Shown: positions 1-13,545, numbered from the stretch's first letter. The stretch is 64,000 bases of DNA from Epinephelus fuscoguttatus (GCF_011397635.1 NC_064769.1:14091207-14155206), one strand, 5' to 3'. Numbers and translations: made by a program. Notes: a model not told the origin generated them from the letters alone.

Positions 1-1004
1 CCACGGACGGGTGTGGACGATGTAGCTGAGCTGTTATAAAATGTGGCAAAGTGGCAGCATTATAGAGGATCATCATCTCTCTGCCTCAGCTCTGTCCACA
101 ATGATACATCATCTATGTGACACTGGAGGCCAGAAATCCTCTGCTTTAAATAGCAGCTAGGAGCATCAGCATCAGCTTTTTCCAGAGTCAACATCTCAAC
201 AACCTTACTGTCCAGACTTCCTGTCAGTTTGAGAGTCTGTGGGGTATCTACAGAGCATCGTGAGAGATGAGAGACCAGAGATACCATTACTAATGACAGG
301 ACGTTTGAATATTTACCTCTAATACTGCTGATCTCAGGAGGGTCACAATTGTCTGTTTACAGGTGCCTGTGAATCTCTGTAAGTCATATTAATGATACAA
401 GGAAAAACTACTGCATCTAAGTACACATTTGGGGTGCTTGTACTTTACTGACGTACTTTTCCTGCACTCTATTTCAGAAACAAATTCTTACTTCTCTATA
501 TTTATCCAACAGCTACAGTAGACACATAGTTATGAGTTTGTTGATATTTTTTTCAATAAAACCCATGGTCACTCCATAAAATATGACACATTCTTAACTA
601 CACAACAAGAAAAAAAGTGATAAAGTAAGTAATGTTTTCACCATCCAGTAGTTTGGAATATGTGCTTGGAACATTGCCGGGACAAAAACAGGACCTGCCA
701 GGAAGGTGGCATGTTTTGTGAAATATTCAATTAAGAAGACGTATGAATGGCTGAACAAGTCATAATGACAATCCCACTGTTAATAACGTTTAACTGAACA
801 AAATAGCATGTTAGCAAGTTAGCAGCCTTTTAGCTCAGCTAGCACTAGCAATGTCTGGCTAAAACAAACCGTTCTTGTTGCTGGTCTTGAACAGTGGTTG
901 GCAGCTTGGCAGGCGTCTTGTGTGGGTGTCATCCCATCCATCATCCTTCCATCTCACTTTAGAAATGATGGTGATGATATGTCTAAAACATGCGGCTGTA
1001 ACAT

Positions 1005-1062
1005 ATTTGTGGTTTGCAGAAACAAGCAATGCTAACATCTTCTAGCAACTGGGTTACAATTG
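1005..1062. repeat. Fragment of TIR repeat family A (end piece)
   Basis: The stretch has a TTTGCAGAAAC motif followed by AATGCTAACATCTTCTAGCAACTGGGTT, abbreviated here by its key words. It matches the ends of the fuller family A copies at 13546-13998, 20444-20892 and 24933-25651. Only one end is present, so this is a decayed fragment. Family assignment is by eye. Confidence 0.4.
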
Positions 1063-3116
1063 GAATATCTTAAATTGGCCTTTGAGAAATTGTGATGGCC
1101 TTTTTTCACTATTTTCCTATTTTATGGACCACATGATAAATAGATTAGCTGAAAACATAATTGTCAGATTAATCCATACTAAAACTAATTATTAGTTGCA
1201 AAACCAATGAAGTTAGTGATTACATTTTTAAAATTGGATACATCTCAAACTCATCATCCTTACCAAGTAAATTAGTACTTGCATGTGTTAATCCTTCGAT
1301 AATGACAAAGTAGTTACTGACTTCACTCGGTCTTCCCCTAATAAGGGTGACCTTTAAAAGGATTTTAACACAAGCAGCTGCAGGCTGACCCTTTTATGTA
1401 TTCAAACAGTGACTTTGCACTTGATTAAGAGTTCGGCCTTCAGTGCCACGATGCAGCATCTGACATTCATTAGAGTGCCCTCTATCTGGGTTAATGTTAA
1501 CACAGACAAGATGTGCATTGGTGACAGCGTCAGTATTAAGGACCCACGCACATTAACAGGATCTGAGGGGAGTCAGTTTCCTTCCTGCTGAGAAAGAGAG
1601 CTCTTTAATGAGCCATAACTGTGACAACCAGGAAGTGGAAACCCTACCTGAGGCCCCAGATGAAGTGCTTTAAAGGGGGTTATAAAGATGGGACAGACAC
1701 GCTCCGAACTGGAGAAATGAGGAAGAGAAAACTCGTTTGATGTGGTTGTCAGCGAGAGAATCTGCTCAGCTTCAGTATCTCGAGATTAAAGCTCCTTTAA
1801 GAACTTTTTTTTTTTTCGATGAACACGGATCCTTTTGTCATGCACGTTGTACTGATTCCAAGGAAACAGGAGATGACTTAAATGAATCGTGTGTGGGTGA
1901 GATAGACTTCATAAATGTTGCCTTTGGACCTTGTATATCCTTAAAAAAGAAGTATTGTAAAACCACAACTCAACTGATATTCCTCTCCTCAGTTTCTAAG
2001 TCTCAGCCACACTTTCCACACTGACATCCTCTCTGGTGGCCTGTTGTTTGCTGCAGACAAACCCGACCACAGACAGAGTAATATTTACCATGCAAAGAGT
2101 ACGTTAGCCTGGCCTACCCTAAGGGACAAAAACTCCCAACCTATTTTGGGGTGTTTTATGCATTTTTATATTGTCGTTAACTAGGATGAGGTCATTTTTT
2201 GGAAATGGTGTAATGACACAAACCCAATTATCTTTTGTTGTCAGCCAAAAAGCTCTACACACACATATGGGACGGGAGAGGCTCAGTGAAATCTGTTTGA
2301 GAAAAGCGACAGCAGGAGGCTCAGGTTTGTAAGCAGCAGCACAGCCTGTCAGGGGAGCTGTTTCTGAGGCTGAGTCCAACAGTATGCTCCAAATGAAATC
2401 AAATTTGGAGTGTTTTCTCAGACTGGAAGCAAGTTGCAGAATACTGACTGTAACTCCAGCTCTGTTCAGTTAATGGCATCTCCACAAGTTTGTCTGAACA
2501 GCCTGCACACACTGTGGCAATAAAACCCAAATGTGACGCCCTTTCTGGTCATAAAGCAGACATTTTACCTCTGTGAACATTCAACTTTGTTGGGTGACAG
2601 TTATAGGGTGAATATAACAGTGTTTCTCAGTGTTCTCCCTGCAGCCTTGGATGTGTCATTAATTATCCCTTAGGCCAAATTGGCTTTCTTAATAAAATGA
2701 TGGGGAGACCAACCCGATCATTAGGTAGTCAAATACTGACACGCTGTCATGCTCCTCGGCGTCTCATAGTGACACACAGGGCACTCTTTGGCATCTCTAT
2801 GTTAGGCACAGTTGAAACATGGACTATGTTGTAAAACAACACCATCTCACTCCAACCTCGTCACATATTGATGTGCTTGGTCTTGGACTCTGCATGTCCA
2901 CATACAACGTGCAAGGTACCCTGGGTGTGTTCGTTGTTGAAGTTCTGGGACGCCATGTCAAGTTCTGCTTGTTACATGCATTGTCTTCTTTGAAGATACA
3001 CTTCCATTTTCACAGGAAATTTGCCATTTACATACAGTCGAATTCAAAATAAGCGCACTACGTCGGTACAACACTGCAAATTGATGTGTTTTTTTTCCTT
3101 CAATAACAACACAAAT

Positions 3117-3500
3117 GGTTAGGTTTAGGCAGCAAAAAATATGTGGTTAGGTTTAAGCAACAGAAGCAAGTGGTTGGGTTTAGGAACAAAAATGGGATTT
3201 GGCTTTAGAATCTTATGGGACGCGAACACAGTTCTCTTGGGTGAAAGTCAGTGCTTGGACCCATCCACCGACCCTCCTGCCCTCCCTACTTGGACTTTTG
3301 CCACCTTAACCTTCATCCTTGTCCCGCCACATGTCATCCTGATGCCGCCAGGCGCCATTAAACTAGCCATGTATCATGCCAACGTTAAAGACTGTTCTTT
3401 TTCATTGGTTTCTGATGCTGCAAGTCAAGAACAGGATTATGACGACTTTGGGTTGAGACCGGGCTCTGTAAAACGGTCGTATTTAGATTTAGGAAATAAA
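3117..3500 (+). repeat. Dispersed repeat family B with three TTAGGTTTA-type tandem units
   Basis: Three successive units of about 27 bp, each starting GGTTAGGTTTA or GGTTGGGTTTA, lie at 3117-3144, 3145-3171 and 3172-3198. They are followed by sequence similar to that at 5900-6100 (words such as GAGTGAAAGTC and a GACCC-rich block). The long open frame across 3141-3620 is a by-product of this repeat: its translation is repetitive and resembles no family I know. The likely nature is a non-autonomous element fragment. Confidence 0.45.
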
Positions 3501-5158
3501 ACTACTTGGTTAGGCTTAGAAAAAAGATCAAGGGGCAATGGTCCCTTGCCTACTTCCTACCATCTACTATCTTCAAACCTGCAATATTTGCCACTTGGGG
3601 GCAGCAGAAACAAGCTGTAAACACAACACTGACATTTTAAAGCTCGTAAACAAAGTTAGAAAAAAATATATTTTTAGTGTACATGGAGCAACATGAGCAT
3701 TCATTTAGAGTCATATTTTTGGCCACATAAGTCCAATACTCAATCTCGTTTTAGCTTTATTTTGTTCCCCACCAGCACCTGAAGGAAATATCTGGCTCTT
3801 TAGCAGGTAAATGTTATGCAAGGATGCTATAAAGCTCTGTAGAGCTGAGGTTAACTGCAGAGTTGAGTAATAATTCTCTGAGGGTTAATCACTGCCAGCG
3901 ACCCTTCTCCATATCAGTAGTCATGTGATCATTGTTAACATAAAAAAATATTGATTATCACCGCTTTAAGTATAAAAAAATAATAGGCCACTGGAATTTT
4001 TGTCTTTAAGTTAAGACATAACCTTAGTTCCTTAAATAATGACCTGGTCTGATGAATGAGTGTAGTAAACAGGACATGTTGCATGAAATGTAGAGCAATA
4101 TATTCTGGAGCAGAAATTGATTTCAGATTGCAAACAGATAAATGCTCACACTGAAGTCAATTAAGCAGAAGTTATTGGTTTAACAGGCCATTTAAGCACT
4201 CATTAAACCCTGGCTGGTTGATCAGTGATCCTTTCATCCAATAATTACTGTTCCTCAGCGTCAGTGACCTCTCAGACACAGGAAGTCAAACTCAGTGGGA
4301 GACCAGCAGCCCTTATACTTTTTGCCCATATGCACTATAGTTAGTGTGTTAAGTGCATCTGTCTATGTGTGTATTCTTTCCACCATCCAAGTCTCTACTT
4401 TTGCTCTGTAAGACCTTTCTATTCAAGTGGCAAAGAGTTACTTACGGTTGTTCTGCTCTGATCGCTCCACTGAGTCCATCAATCCAATAAATGTCATCAT
4501 TATTTTGCAGTTATAAAACAGGTAGCTCTGATCTTCAGCTCTGAGTGGCTGAGTCTCGATCAAAAGCCACAGTAAAACACTCAGTAAACCCACAGCTGCG
4601 ACTGCATAACATTCACTAAAATATTAATATGCCAGTCAAAAGTAATAGGGTGGAAAAAAAAGAGGACTTCATTAAGTTTTATTCACTTTGTGGATTAACT
4701 GTGGGTGAATGATGTGAGAAGTTAGACATGATAAACCAGAAGAAGATGATACTGAGGAAATTAACAAGAGAGGCATTAAAAAAGTTGGGAAAATCACAAA
4801 ACAAGGCTGTAACCATCAAACAAAGTACGTGAAATGTTTGCTTAAAAAAAGTGAGTAGCAGGCAGACATAGCAAATATGATTTTTAAAACTGTAATGAAA
4901 GAACAATTAAGTGATAATCCAAATTAATGACCCACTACTGAGTCTTTCTAATCTGACATAGATGAATCATCAGTTGAGCTTTAATGCAGGCAGACTTTGT
5001 GAAAATCACACAATCTCTAAATACAAACACAACATTGAACCTTCTAGCAAAAAGCTGTGTAATGTGCAACAAAATCTGGGGCAGGGAGCTGTAGAAGCAG
5101 ACAACAAGGACAAAAATGTTCTGAAGCAAATCCATCAAAATCTACAAGATCCCTAAGA

Positions 5159-5176
5159 CAAAAAAAAAAAAAAAAA
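5159..5176 (+). repeat. A homopolymer
   Basis: A run of about 18 A lies inside the arhgap24-like intron. It might mark an old retroposed tail, but no SINE body was recognised just upstream. Confidence 0.8.
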
Positions 5177-5250
5177 GCTTACAGTGATTTATGTGCAAGC
5201 AGCTGGAAAACACACGGTGTCCTGTCACTTTCTTGCAGGAATACCTGTCA

Positions 5251-5278
5251 CTGCTGCTGCTGCTGCTGCTGTTGCTGC
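5251..5278 (+). repeat. CTG trinucleotide microsatellite
   Basis: About seven CTG units are followed by an interrupted GTTGCTGCC. The run is intronic and short. A second CTG run is at 30315-30332. Confidence 0.9.
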
Positions 5279-5884
5279 CTGCATGACGCAGAAATATCCC
5301 ATCTTCATTCAACTCCCACGTATATGAAGTGTCATAAAAACTCCTTTGCCTACACCCGTACTGTTCGTCTGAGTTTTCTCAAATAATGAAATGTATGGAA
5401 AGAGAAGTGAATGGATTTTTCTCTTTTAAAAGGAATATAAAATGCCAAAGCAATTACTGTGAAATCTTATAAAAATCAAATGTAAAAGATTGAGGGGTAC
5501 ACAGTCCTCTGTAAAAGTATACAATCTTAAGAGAAGACAAAGGTAATGGTTTAAGAATCTTAATAAGGTGTAGTTTCCACAAGCTATCTCTACCCCAATT
5601 CAATAAAAAAAGATTATTTTTGACCTTGTGAGATACGTTTACTCATGATCGTTGTGAACTGTACATCCGCTCAGTGATCAGGCTTTATCACAGAGGAGCC
5701 CTCTCACCCCCTCCACCACTCATTCCACTTTAAAACTATGTAGCTTAGGTTTAACATCATGGTTTGGCTTTAAACAAGTACTTTTGTCACTGACATGATG
5801 TCACACGTCATGTGACATATGTCACATAGGGCACCTTACATACGTCACTAGCATAGCATGCTACACACACTAGCAAACTAGGCT

Positions 5885-6180
5885 ATGTTGCTATTAAAAC
5901 AAGTTAACGTTGACTTCAGGATGCGAGCACTGGTCTCCTGAGTGAAAGTCCTGGGTTCGTTTGACCCTCGCGCTCATCCTATAGGGACTCCTTTGACATT
6001 TGGACTCACCGGGACTTTGTCACGTTTTACGCTACGTCACGTCACTTTTTCCTCGACTCCTGTAATAATTACTATGGCCACTCGGTGGCACCGCCTTACA
6101 TTAAACATGAGTATGGGTCTTAATAACCTGCTTGCAGAGTCGACCATGTGGTTGTCATTTCAGTGAGAGCGGGCTGTAGT
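5885..6180 (+). repeat. Second copy of dispersed repeat family B
   Basis: This copy shares the block GATGCGAGCACTGGTCTCCT and the following GAGTGAAAGTCCTGGGTTCG with the copy around 3218-3270, and both continue into a GACCC/CATCC-rich stretch. The preceding 5770-5880 is rich in GTCACATG-like words (TGACATGATGTCACACGTCA). No coding potential is evident. Confidence 0.4.
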
Positions 6181-7149
6181 AACAAGGACAAGATAACACT
6201 TACAATATTATCATATCCAATCTCAAAGACAATATCTAGTCTCATATCATAATATCATTATCATATAAATGTCTTGCCCAGCCCTACATGTATGTTGTAT
6301 AATGTACAATACAATACGTATGGACGAGTATCACAAAATGTCCACTCTAATGATGTACTGAATATCTCACTGATGAATGTTCCTCCTCTGCTGTGCAGAA
6401 TGTCTTTCCATGACTTTATTCAATAATATTAATATATGTATGGGAGTAATGTCTGAAACCTTATCACCTTATGTGCTTTATCTTCTTCTGAGGCCATTAA
6501 TCTGAGTTAGAGTTATGACTTTCATGTGTTTCCTGTGAAATAAGTTTATAGCTTACTCAGCTGAACTCTCAGTTCCAGCACATCTACACCTTTAAAAGTG
6601 GAGCACAGCTGCAGGAGGTATCACCACTTTGGCTTGCAAAGTATACAAATAACCAACCACAGAGCAGGCGGGAGGTGTATCCCTGCGCATCAACTATTTT
6701 CCAGTGAAATTAGTTAGCAGCTACATGTAGTTCAGCTGGACCCTTGTTACAGTACAGTCCTACCTTAAAAAGTAGAGCACAGCTGCACCCAGCAAAGACC
6801 AGAGAGAAAACAAATTCCTGTTCATTATCTATTCTTGCACGTATTGGTTATATATAATGAATAAATACTATGGCACCTCACTAGATACCATAACTACACT
6901 GAGTTTAAAATCAGTCCACAAAGAATAATGTAGTTTTGCAGTCCGCAAATTTAACTTGACTTTCACAGTGTTGTTTTATTTAGTTCAGCTATACCGAAGG
7001 AAATTAAAGACAAAGACTGAAAACAGGTTGGCAAAAATACAGTAAATATTTTGTGTGTGAAGATTAGCTTTATCCAAAAGGAGGACATCTGGAGGTCTTC
7101 CTCTGGGGAGCATGAATACCAACGGGTAAGTCAGTGTAATCATTCATGT

Positions 7150-7242
7150 TGATATAATGTGTATGAAACGTACAAATGTAACATATCTATAGTTTCAGAA
7201 ATGTACAATGCCAACATTTTCTTCTCGCAACTAGGCTTGTAG
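7150..7242. repeat. Fragment of TIR repeat family A (end piece)
   Basis: The words TTTCAGAAATGTACAATGCC, AACATTTTCTTCTCGC and AACTAGGCTTG match the outer ends of family A copies, notably the right end of the copy at 24933-25651. The partner end is not seen nearby. Confidence 0.4.
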
Positions 7243-10200
7243 TCATGTGATCTATTGTTAATAGAAAAATATTGATTACAGCCACTGGAAGTCAAATTTG
7301 CAAAACTACAGACCTTCACCAACACTTACGGCTCTATCCTGTAGGATAACACATGTAGCCATTAGAAAGTAAAGTGCTTTAAGTCAGACATGGTCTTTGC
7401 CCGGGGATACCAACTCAAACCTGTGTTGTGTGTGAAGAATTCTGATGTGATCCCATACAGCTCTTGTACCAGCTGCATACTCACTTCTTGTGAGGAGATG
7501 TGCTCCCCCACTTGTACAAATACCACTGCACCTGCACATACCTAAAATTTATAGTAGCGCCCTGTTACCACCTAAAGGTATTGGAGACAGAGAAAGTGCT
7601 CAGAAAACAACTTGCAGGAACTTGCTGCAAGTCCAGCGAGAGTTAATTGACTTTTCCATCCATCAATACAGAGCTTATTAGACATGCAGTCACCAGACAG
7701 GGAATAGTCACTGTAGTTAGTGTGCGTAGCAGGAATACTGACAGCCACAACTGTCCAATGATTCATTTTTTCTTGCTCTAATGTGCCTGCTGAAGAAAGT
7801 TTCTGTGCCTAAATATTATTGTCAAACCAAAGTAATAATGTCAGGAGTAAGAGAAGATGCAGTGTGTGTGTTAGTATGTCACTCACGCTGACTTTTGTCA
7901 TGTGCATGTAGAGTTTATGTGACACTTAAATGTAAAGTCTGTGTTTGTATCTGCAGCCACAAAATGATGTCAGGCTTGCGTTTAATGACGTACACAAGAG
8001 GGTGTTTGGATATGTCCACATTATTGTCCACATTCCTCTGACATTCAAGTCAGATCACGCCTGGATGTGATGTGACTCACTGTAACCTTCACACCTTACG
8101 AGTACACATCCATTCTGCTGTGATCGGATGGGACTGTAAAAGTCACAAGCGTAACTGTCATCTGTGTTTGTCAGTGTCAAAAGTGACTAGAGAGTAACTG
8201 CAGCGGAGAAGGTCAGACAAATGGTACAGTGTTAATGTTTCGTCAAAACAGCAGTGAGGAGACACAGTCTTGCAGTTTGAATAATTACAGAACTGCAATG
8301 GCATTTTATTTACTCCCGTTAAATGCCAAGGTCAAACGGTTTCCAACTCAAGCAGGGAAAACAAGGGATTTTCAGTGCATTATTGCCCTGTTGCATTATT
8401 GATTTTATGCAATTTCTCATTAAAGAACTTTTCTTCAGATCATTTTGTCCAAGTTCAAACACAGCCCCCCTCATGATATGAATATTAATCTACTTACTTG
8501 TAGGACTTGTTGTGGTTAGAATCGTAATATCCTAATTTCATTTTAATATGTCCCTCATTTCTTAATACATTGTAATATAATAAAATTGGCTCAATGTATT
8601 CATTCATAATTCTCTCATTCATTTATAATGTTACCTCACTTTCATCGCCAGAATACAGATACAATGCTAAGTGGTTTAAATTACAATAATCGTACCATTT
8701 CACCCACTGGATGAATACTGTCTTTGTTTACGGCTCAGCCAGATGAAATCTGAGTGCATGCGTTTGTGTGTGAGAGTGTGTTTGTGTGTGAGAATGTGAG
8801 TGAGAGCATGCATGCTTGTGCGTGCATACATCTCCATGGGCGAGTAAGGGCAGGCAGATGGCATGTTGACGCTAAGCCCACACGTGCCATACCCTACGCA
8901 TGCTTTTCAGTGACCCTTCACCTCCATCTGACTCCCATTCCTCAGATTCCGAGAGTTGCTCAGAGAGGTTTGGCCCAACTGTATGGGACACAACATGGTC
9001 CCCTGTATGGACAATAATAATACTCTCTTTCTAAAAACGTTATCTGCAAACATCAGAACTCCCCTCGCCAGCAGCATTTGAAAACAAAATCTCATCGTGG
9101 TTCTGCATAAAGTTAAGTGCTGGTATTGTTTCTTCAGTTTTCGTAGGATCAGTTCAGTACAGTATGGTTTCTATGGAATGTGAATTGCACATACAAACAC
9201 ACAAAATGTGGACACAATGGTCCTGCAACACCCAATACTTCTGTGAATTAGTTCAACTGAATCCTTATGTTTGCTTCCCATTGTATCCATTATAACCCCC
9301 TGTGTTCATAGGGTGTTTTCTGATCTAGCGCCCCTATTGGCAGGAATATGTCAATATTCCAAAAAATTGCAGGTTTACAGATTTGTTATGAATAGGCAAC
9401 TAAAACTACTTGGTTAAGGTTGAGGAAAGACTGTTGACAGAGTTAAAATGAACTTTTTTTAAGTGTTGGTTGGAAATTGGACAATAACCAAGACCTTGAT
9501 ATCAAAGCTAGACACATTGTATGCTATGAAAATATCACACTACTTCTGTTATGTCTTATAGGAGAGGACAGTTATTATTAACATGACCACAAGAGGTCAC
9601 TGATCAGGAAAATGTGGCCTTTGTGTTTAAATATGTGACTGTTCATGTCTAATCAGTGCAAGCTTTGTTGGCGTCTCTGTTTCCAAGGCAACAGAGATGG
9701 GCAGATGTTCCTGTTCCCACTGAGGAAGCAGTAATTAGGCTAATGTGACAGGTAACAAATGGAGACTTCACTGCACGTGAGAGGATTAATTAATAGCTGA
9801 TCTAAATATGGCTTCACACCACTGAGTTTTGTGGTTCCGGACAGGGAGATTTAACTCCACTGCAGACACTCTAAGTTAAGAGATGTGTCTTTGTCCCCTG
9901 GTTGTGAGTGTCAGTGTTAAGCTGCTTTCACATGATGAAAAATTTGCTCTTCGCTAACAGAAAGGTAGGGCACAGTGCGCAGACACTTGCAGAGGCAAAG
10001 TGCAACACAGGTACACATCATTTAGGCAACAACGGTTGCAGTCGCAGACCATTTCGTGGGATTAAACCTCGAAAAAGAAGAAGACTGTTTTGTGTACAGA
10101 ACAATGCATTCAGGTTTATTTCAGAAGAAGGCCTGGGCAATTGCCCTAAAGACCAGGTGCTATTGGTAGCCACTGTTAATGTGTCTGCCTGGCATAGCTA

Positions 10201-10554
10201 ACGTACATAAACAGCTAAGCTAGCTTTAGCACTGGATCTAGCTAAGTTCATAAACTATATGCCTATTCACAAATCTGGTAGCCCTATCTGACTGCTGATA
10301 TTTTGCAATGCATTAACACAACAGCTGTTAAAGCTGCCGATATTGTGGTATATATCACTCTCTACACTCCCCTGCTTTCATGTGTTGCTACTTGCTTTTG
10401 GCTACGTTACATACAACTGTTATATCATTGGCTGTGCTTTGAAAGATCAGCGGCAAACAAGGTCAAAGTCTAGAAATTTGGAATTTGAGGTGGCAACTTT
10501 GAGCAGAGCGTCATGCCAAGGATAGCGCTACCGCCTAGTTATATGGTGACTGCC

Positions 10555-11282
10555 CAATTTGTCCTATGGCCCAAATTTTCAAAGCCCTGTTAGTCTAAAA
10601 AATGTCTCATTGGACCAAAAGTCCATTTCTCTGACGCCCATCACTCCAAAGTCCTGTTTCATCGAAAACATGCACACCCTGCAATTAGACAACCCAATTG
10701 CCAGAAAAAAATGTTTGCTTTATACAGTTTTGTAAACTACAGATATGTTACATTTGTCAGCAACACTATGGTGAATGAGTGGTCAAGTTCAGGCACAAAA
10801 ACACTTGGTTAAGATGAGGAAAAGATCATGTTTTGGCTTTTAACACCCAAATTTGGTGGCGCACAAGTTGCTAGAAAAAAAGAGATGGGTCGGTGAACAA
10901 CACCCGCAATTGGTGGCTCAAATGCCACTGAGAAACACCTCTCTAAAACCCTGCTGAGAAACTCAGCAAATTGGTAAAAACACCCAGTATCTGTGGCTCA
11001 AAGGCTGCTGGGAAATGCCACAAAGGGTTAGTTAAAAATACCCAGGATTGGTGGCTCATATACCGCTGAGAAACGCCGCAAGTTGGTAAAAACACCTGGG
11101 ATCAGTGGCTCAAACACTGGTGGAAAACCCAACTGCAGGGAGAGTGTATTTTCAGAGAGACCTGCAGGAGCAATGGCCATTTGTTTTTGGGATGATAGGC
11201 TGTCGGAGAAATGGGCTTTCAGTCCAATGGGACATTTTTCGGACTAATGGAACTTCGGAATTTTGGGCCGTCGGAACAATGG
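10555..11282. mobile_element. Non-autonomous TIR element with about 100-bp composite inverted ends
   Basis: The left end (10555-10655) and the reverse complement of the right end (11181-11282) align over roughly 100 bp with, by eye, about three quarters identity. Shared words are GGCCCAAA, TTAGTC, AAAAATGTC, CATTGGAC and CCCAT(T/C). The ends are built from short CCATTAGTCCGA-like subrepeats. The interior has a family A-like segment (10790-10845) and a tandem array (10855-11112). There is no transposase frame. The open frames across 11105-11574 are by-products of the repeat. The superfamily is not assigned because no target-site duplication could be read. Confidence 0.65.
10855..11112 (+). repeat. 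Diverged tandem array inside the TIR element
   Basis: Five occurrences of a GTGGCTCA-like core (10855, 10912, 10992, 11050 and 11104, approximate) are each preceded by AAAAACACC-like words and followed by CTGAGAAA-like words. The period is irregular, about 53 to 80 bp. It is a decayed minisatellite-like interior. Confidence 0.6.
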
Positions 11283-12451
11283 CATGGCACCAGTTAGCCA
11301 CCACTGCTCTCCCCATAGGAAAACAATGGCACAGCCAGTGCAGAGTGCTTTTACCGCTGATCACTGTGGGCGACTTAAGGAACAACTTCAGTTCTCCCTC
11401 CCATTTACCCTACATGAGTTCTTTCTTTTGGGACATCAGAAACTCCAGAGTAGTTATCTTGTATTCTGTTGGGTACTGTGTCTTGTCATAGTGTTGTTTC
11501 TGTGCTATGCCATGCTCTGCTTTGGAGGTCACGAAGATTTAAGGACTTTGAATGCACTGCTCTGCCTGACCTAGTTTTATTGAAATTTCCCATTCTCTGC
11601 AAGAAGTAGCAGTTCTAGGTATCTGAAATTTATGTTGGCTTTGTTTCAGAAGCAGGAAAGAAAAGAAAGTTAAAAAAACATCGAAGAGTTTCTGAAGTTG
11701 GAGGGACATTAATGAATAATATTTCTGGTTGGATAAATATAGATGGCAAGAATATTTCAAAGGGAAACAAATTGTTTCCTCTCTTTGTCTGTAAATTATT
11801 ATGAAGAACTGCTGCACAACATTTGCATCATTCCCTCAGGATATTCACAGCACCAAGAACTAAAGCAAAACTGTTGGTTGGTGCTCCTGTTTTAGAGACG
11901 CTGCTACCCAGAAATAGAAGTGAAGAGTATCTCCTCTCTGTATCTGGCCAGTGGCCCACCTTCAGGTCTGGAGCTTTAACCTTCAGAGACTACTGCTGCT
12001 GGTAAGGCTTGGGTTTGGCTGAGCTGAGCTTGCTGGGAAATCAGCCAGACAAAGAGATGTGTGGGTAGATGAGCAGAATGAAGATTTCAAGTTTCCTCTG
12101 GAAAAAGAGGATATTGTTTGGGTGGAATAGATATTAGAAATGATTGTGGTCCTTTGTGTATTTTTTTTTTTTGTGTGCAGACAAAGAACAGAGCTTCTGG
12201 TGTAAGACAGCTGGCTGTGTAACACTCCACAAGAAATAACTGAGTAGTTACCAAATTAGGAAATAACTGCTGATGAATAAAATGATAACAGGTAGATTTT
12301 ACATAACTGTGAATCAAGCATTATATTCTATGTAATTTGTGAACAGACTTCTAGATATGTTAATTAATTACTGTGTAGTACTTAGTTCCTAGACATCTGT
12401 GAATCTGCATACTGACCAACCTCATAAGCAGCTGTCAGCCCAGACGTTTTT

Positions 12452-12721
12452 CCAAACAACTTTTTATGTCGGGGCTTCAGGACACTTGGATCACTACGGA
12501 TGAGCAGTATGGAGATATTTTATGGTTTCAATTATGTGTTTTTGGACATTTGAATCTGGGGCGCTGTAAGCCTCCATTAGGTGGAGTTGTGTTGCTACCC
12601 ACTCTCCCCTTGGATCTCCGCAAGGGATGTGAGGACTCTAAAACTTCACCTGAGCCTCCATCGGCATATGGGTGAGTAGATAATGGCTGAATTTTCATTT
12701 TTGGGTGCACTATCCCTTTAA
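12452..12721 (-). mobile_element. MITE-like repeat ending in TTAAAGGGATAGTGCACCC (minus)
   Basis: Read on the minus strand it begins TTAAAGGGATAGTGCACCC, the type of end seen in many fish miniature elements. It continues with a GC-rich block in which open frames occur by chance on both strands. A related end, TTTAAAGGGACAGTTCACCC on the minus strand, is at 39459. The second terminus near 12452 is not firmly placed. Confidence 0.45.
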
Positions 12722-13408
12722 TATCACTTGTAATCTGTACGCAGTGGTCCCTGGCTTTCTCATTCTCAATCCCAGCAAACTGATCCCTGAGCAGCCCCAA
12801 AACAAAAGCAACATAAATGAGTGACAACAAATTTTTATTTCTTTTCATCCCCATGGTCAGTTCTACTTGACTAAAGACAGTTTGTTAAAAACATGCTATG
12901 CCTTATTGAACTAGCCTTGAGAAAATAATCATTTCGCCTTCTCTTCCACACTTCCACTTCCACCTCTCTGTGATTTTTCTCTGTAATGAGAATCAAAAGT
13001 CTGTCTGTCTGCTTCTTTGTTCGGTCCACACATGCTCAGTGAGAAAGGCTGCCTGGTTACAGTAACGTTAGAAACGGCCTTATTGTCTGCATCACTCATT
13101 GTCTCCTCTTCTTTCTTTGTGTGTTGCCTTCGGTGACAACACGCTCACAACAGTTTACTTTGACTTATAGTCAAAACAGCCCAACTCATTTGAATCAGAG
13201 ACGGATCTTGTGGTCTCATTTGCCTGGGTGATGCATCAGCTCTATAGAGCTCAGGTGTCCATGGGCCATCTCATTGTTTCATCGTGGCGCTTTGAATGTT
13301 TGGGATGAACTTAAAGTGTTTCTTTGGTCTTGATGGACAAAACATACACAATCTCACATATACTTTTTTTAAACCAGTAGGGACTATTTCAAAAAAAATT
13401 AAAAATAA

Positions 13409-13441
13409 TTGATTTCCTGTAACATAATTACAGGAAATCAA
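13409..13441. repeat. Small perfect inverted repeat (14-bp arms, 5-nt loop)
   Basis: The arms TTGATTTCCTGTAA (13409-13422) and TTACAGGAAATCAA (13428-13441) are exact reverse complements. The hairpin is isolated and has no known function. Confidence 0.85.
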
Positions 13442-13545
13442 GCTGCAAATAGAGACAGATGGTGCTTTTGTTTGCAAGTAATTGTGCATTCATAGAAGTA
13501 AGACAGGAAAGTGGGACATTAGCCAACTTCTTGATGATTTGCCAC

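Noticed and set aside
3141..3620. 159-residue open frame on the plus strand
   Set aside because: It lies over repeat family B. The repeated LGLSNRSKWLGLGTK-like start comes from the tandem TTAGGTTTA units, and no domain is recognisable.
8754..9017. Open frame rich in Val, Cys and Glu
   Set aside because: It is generated by a GTGTGTGAGA-like simple repeat.
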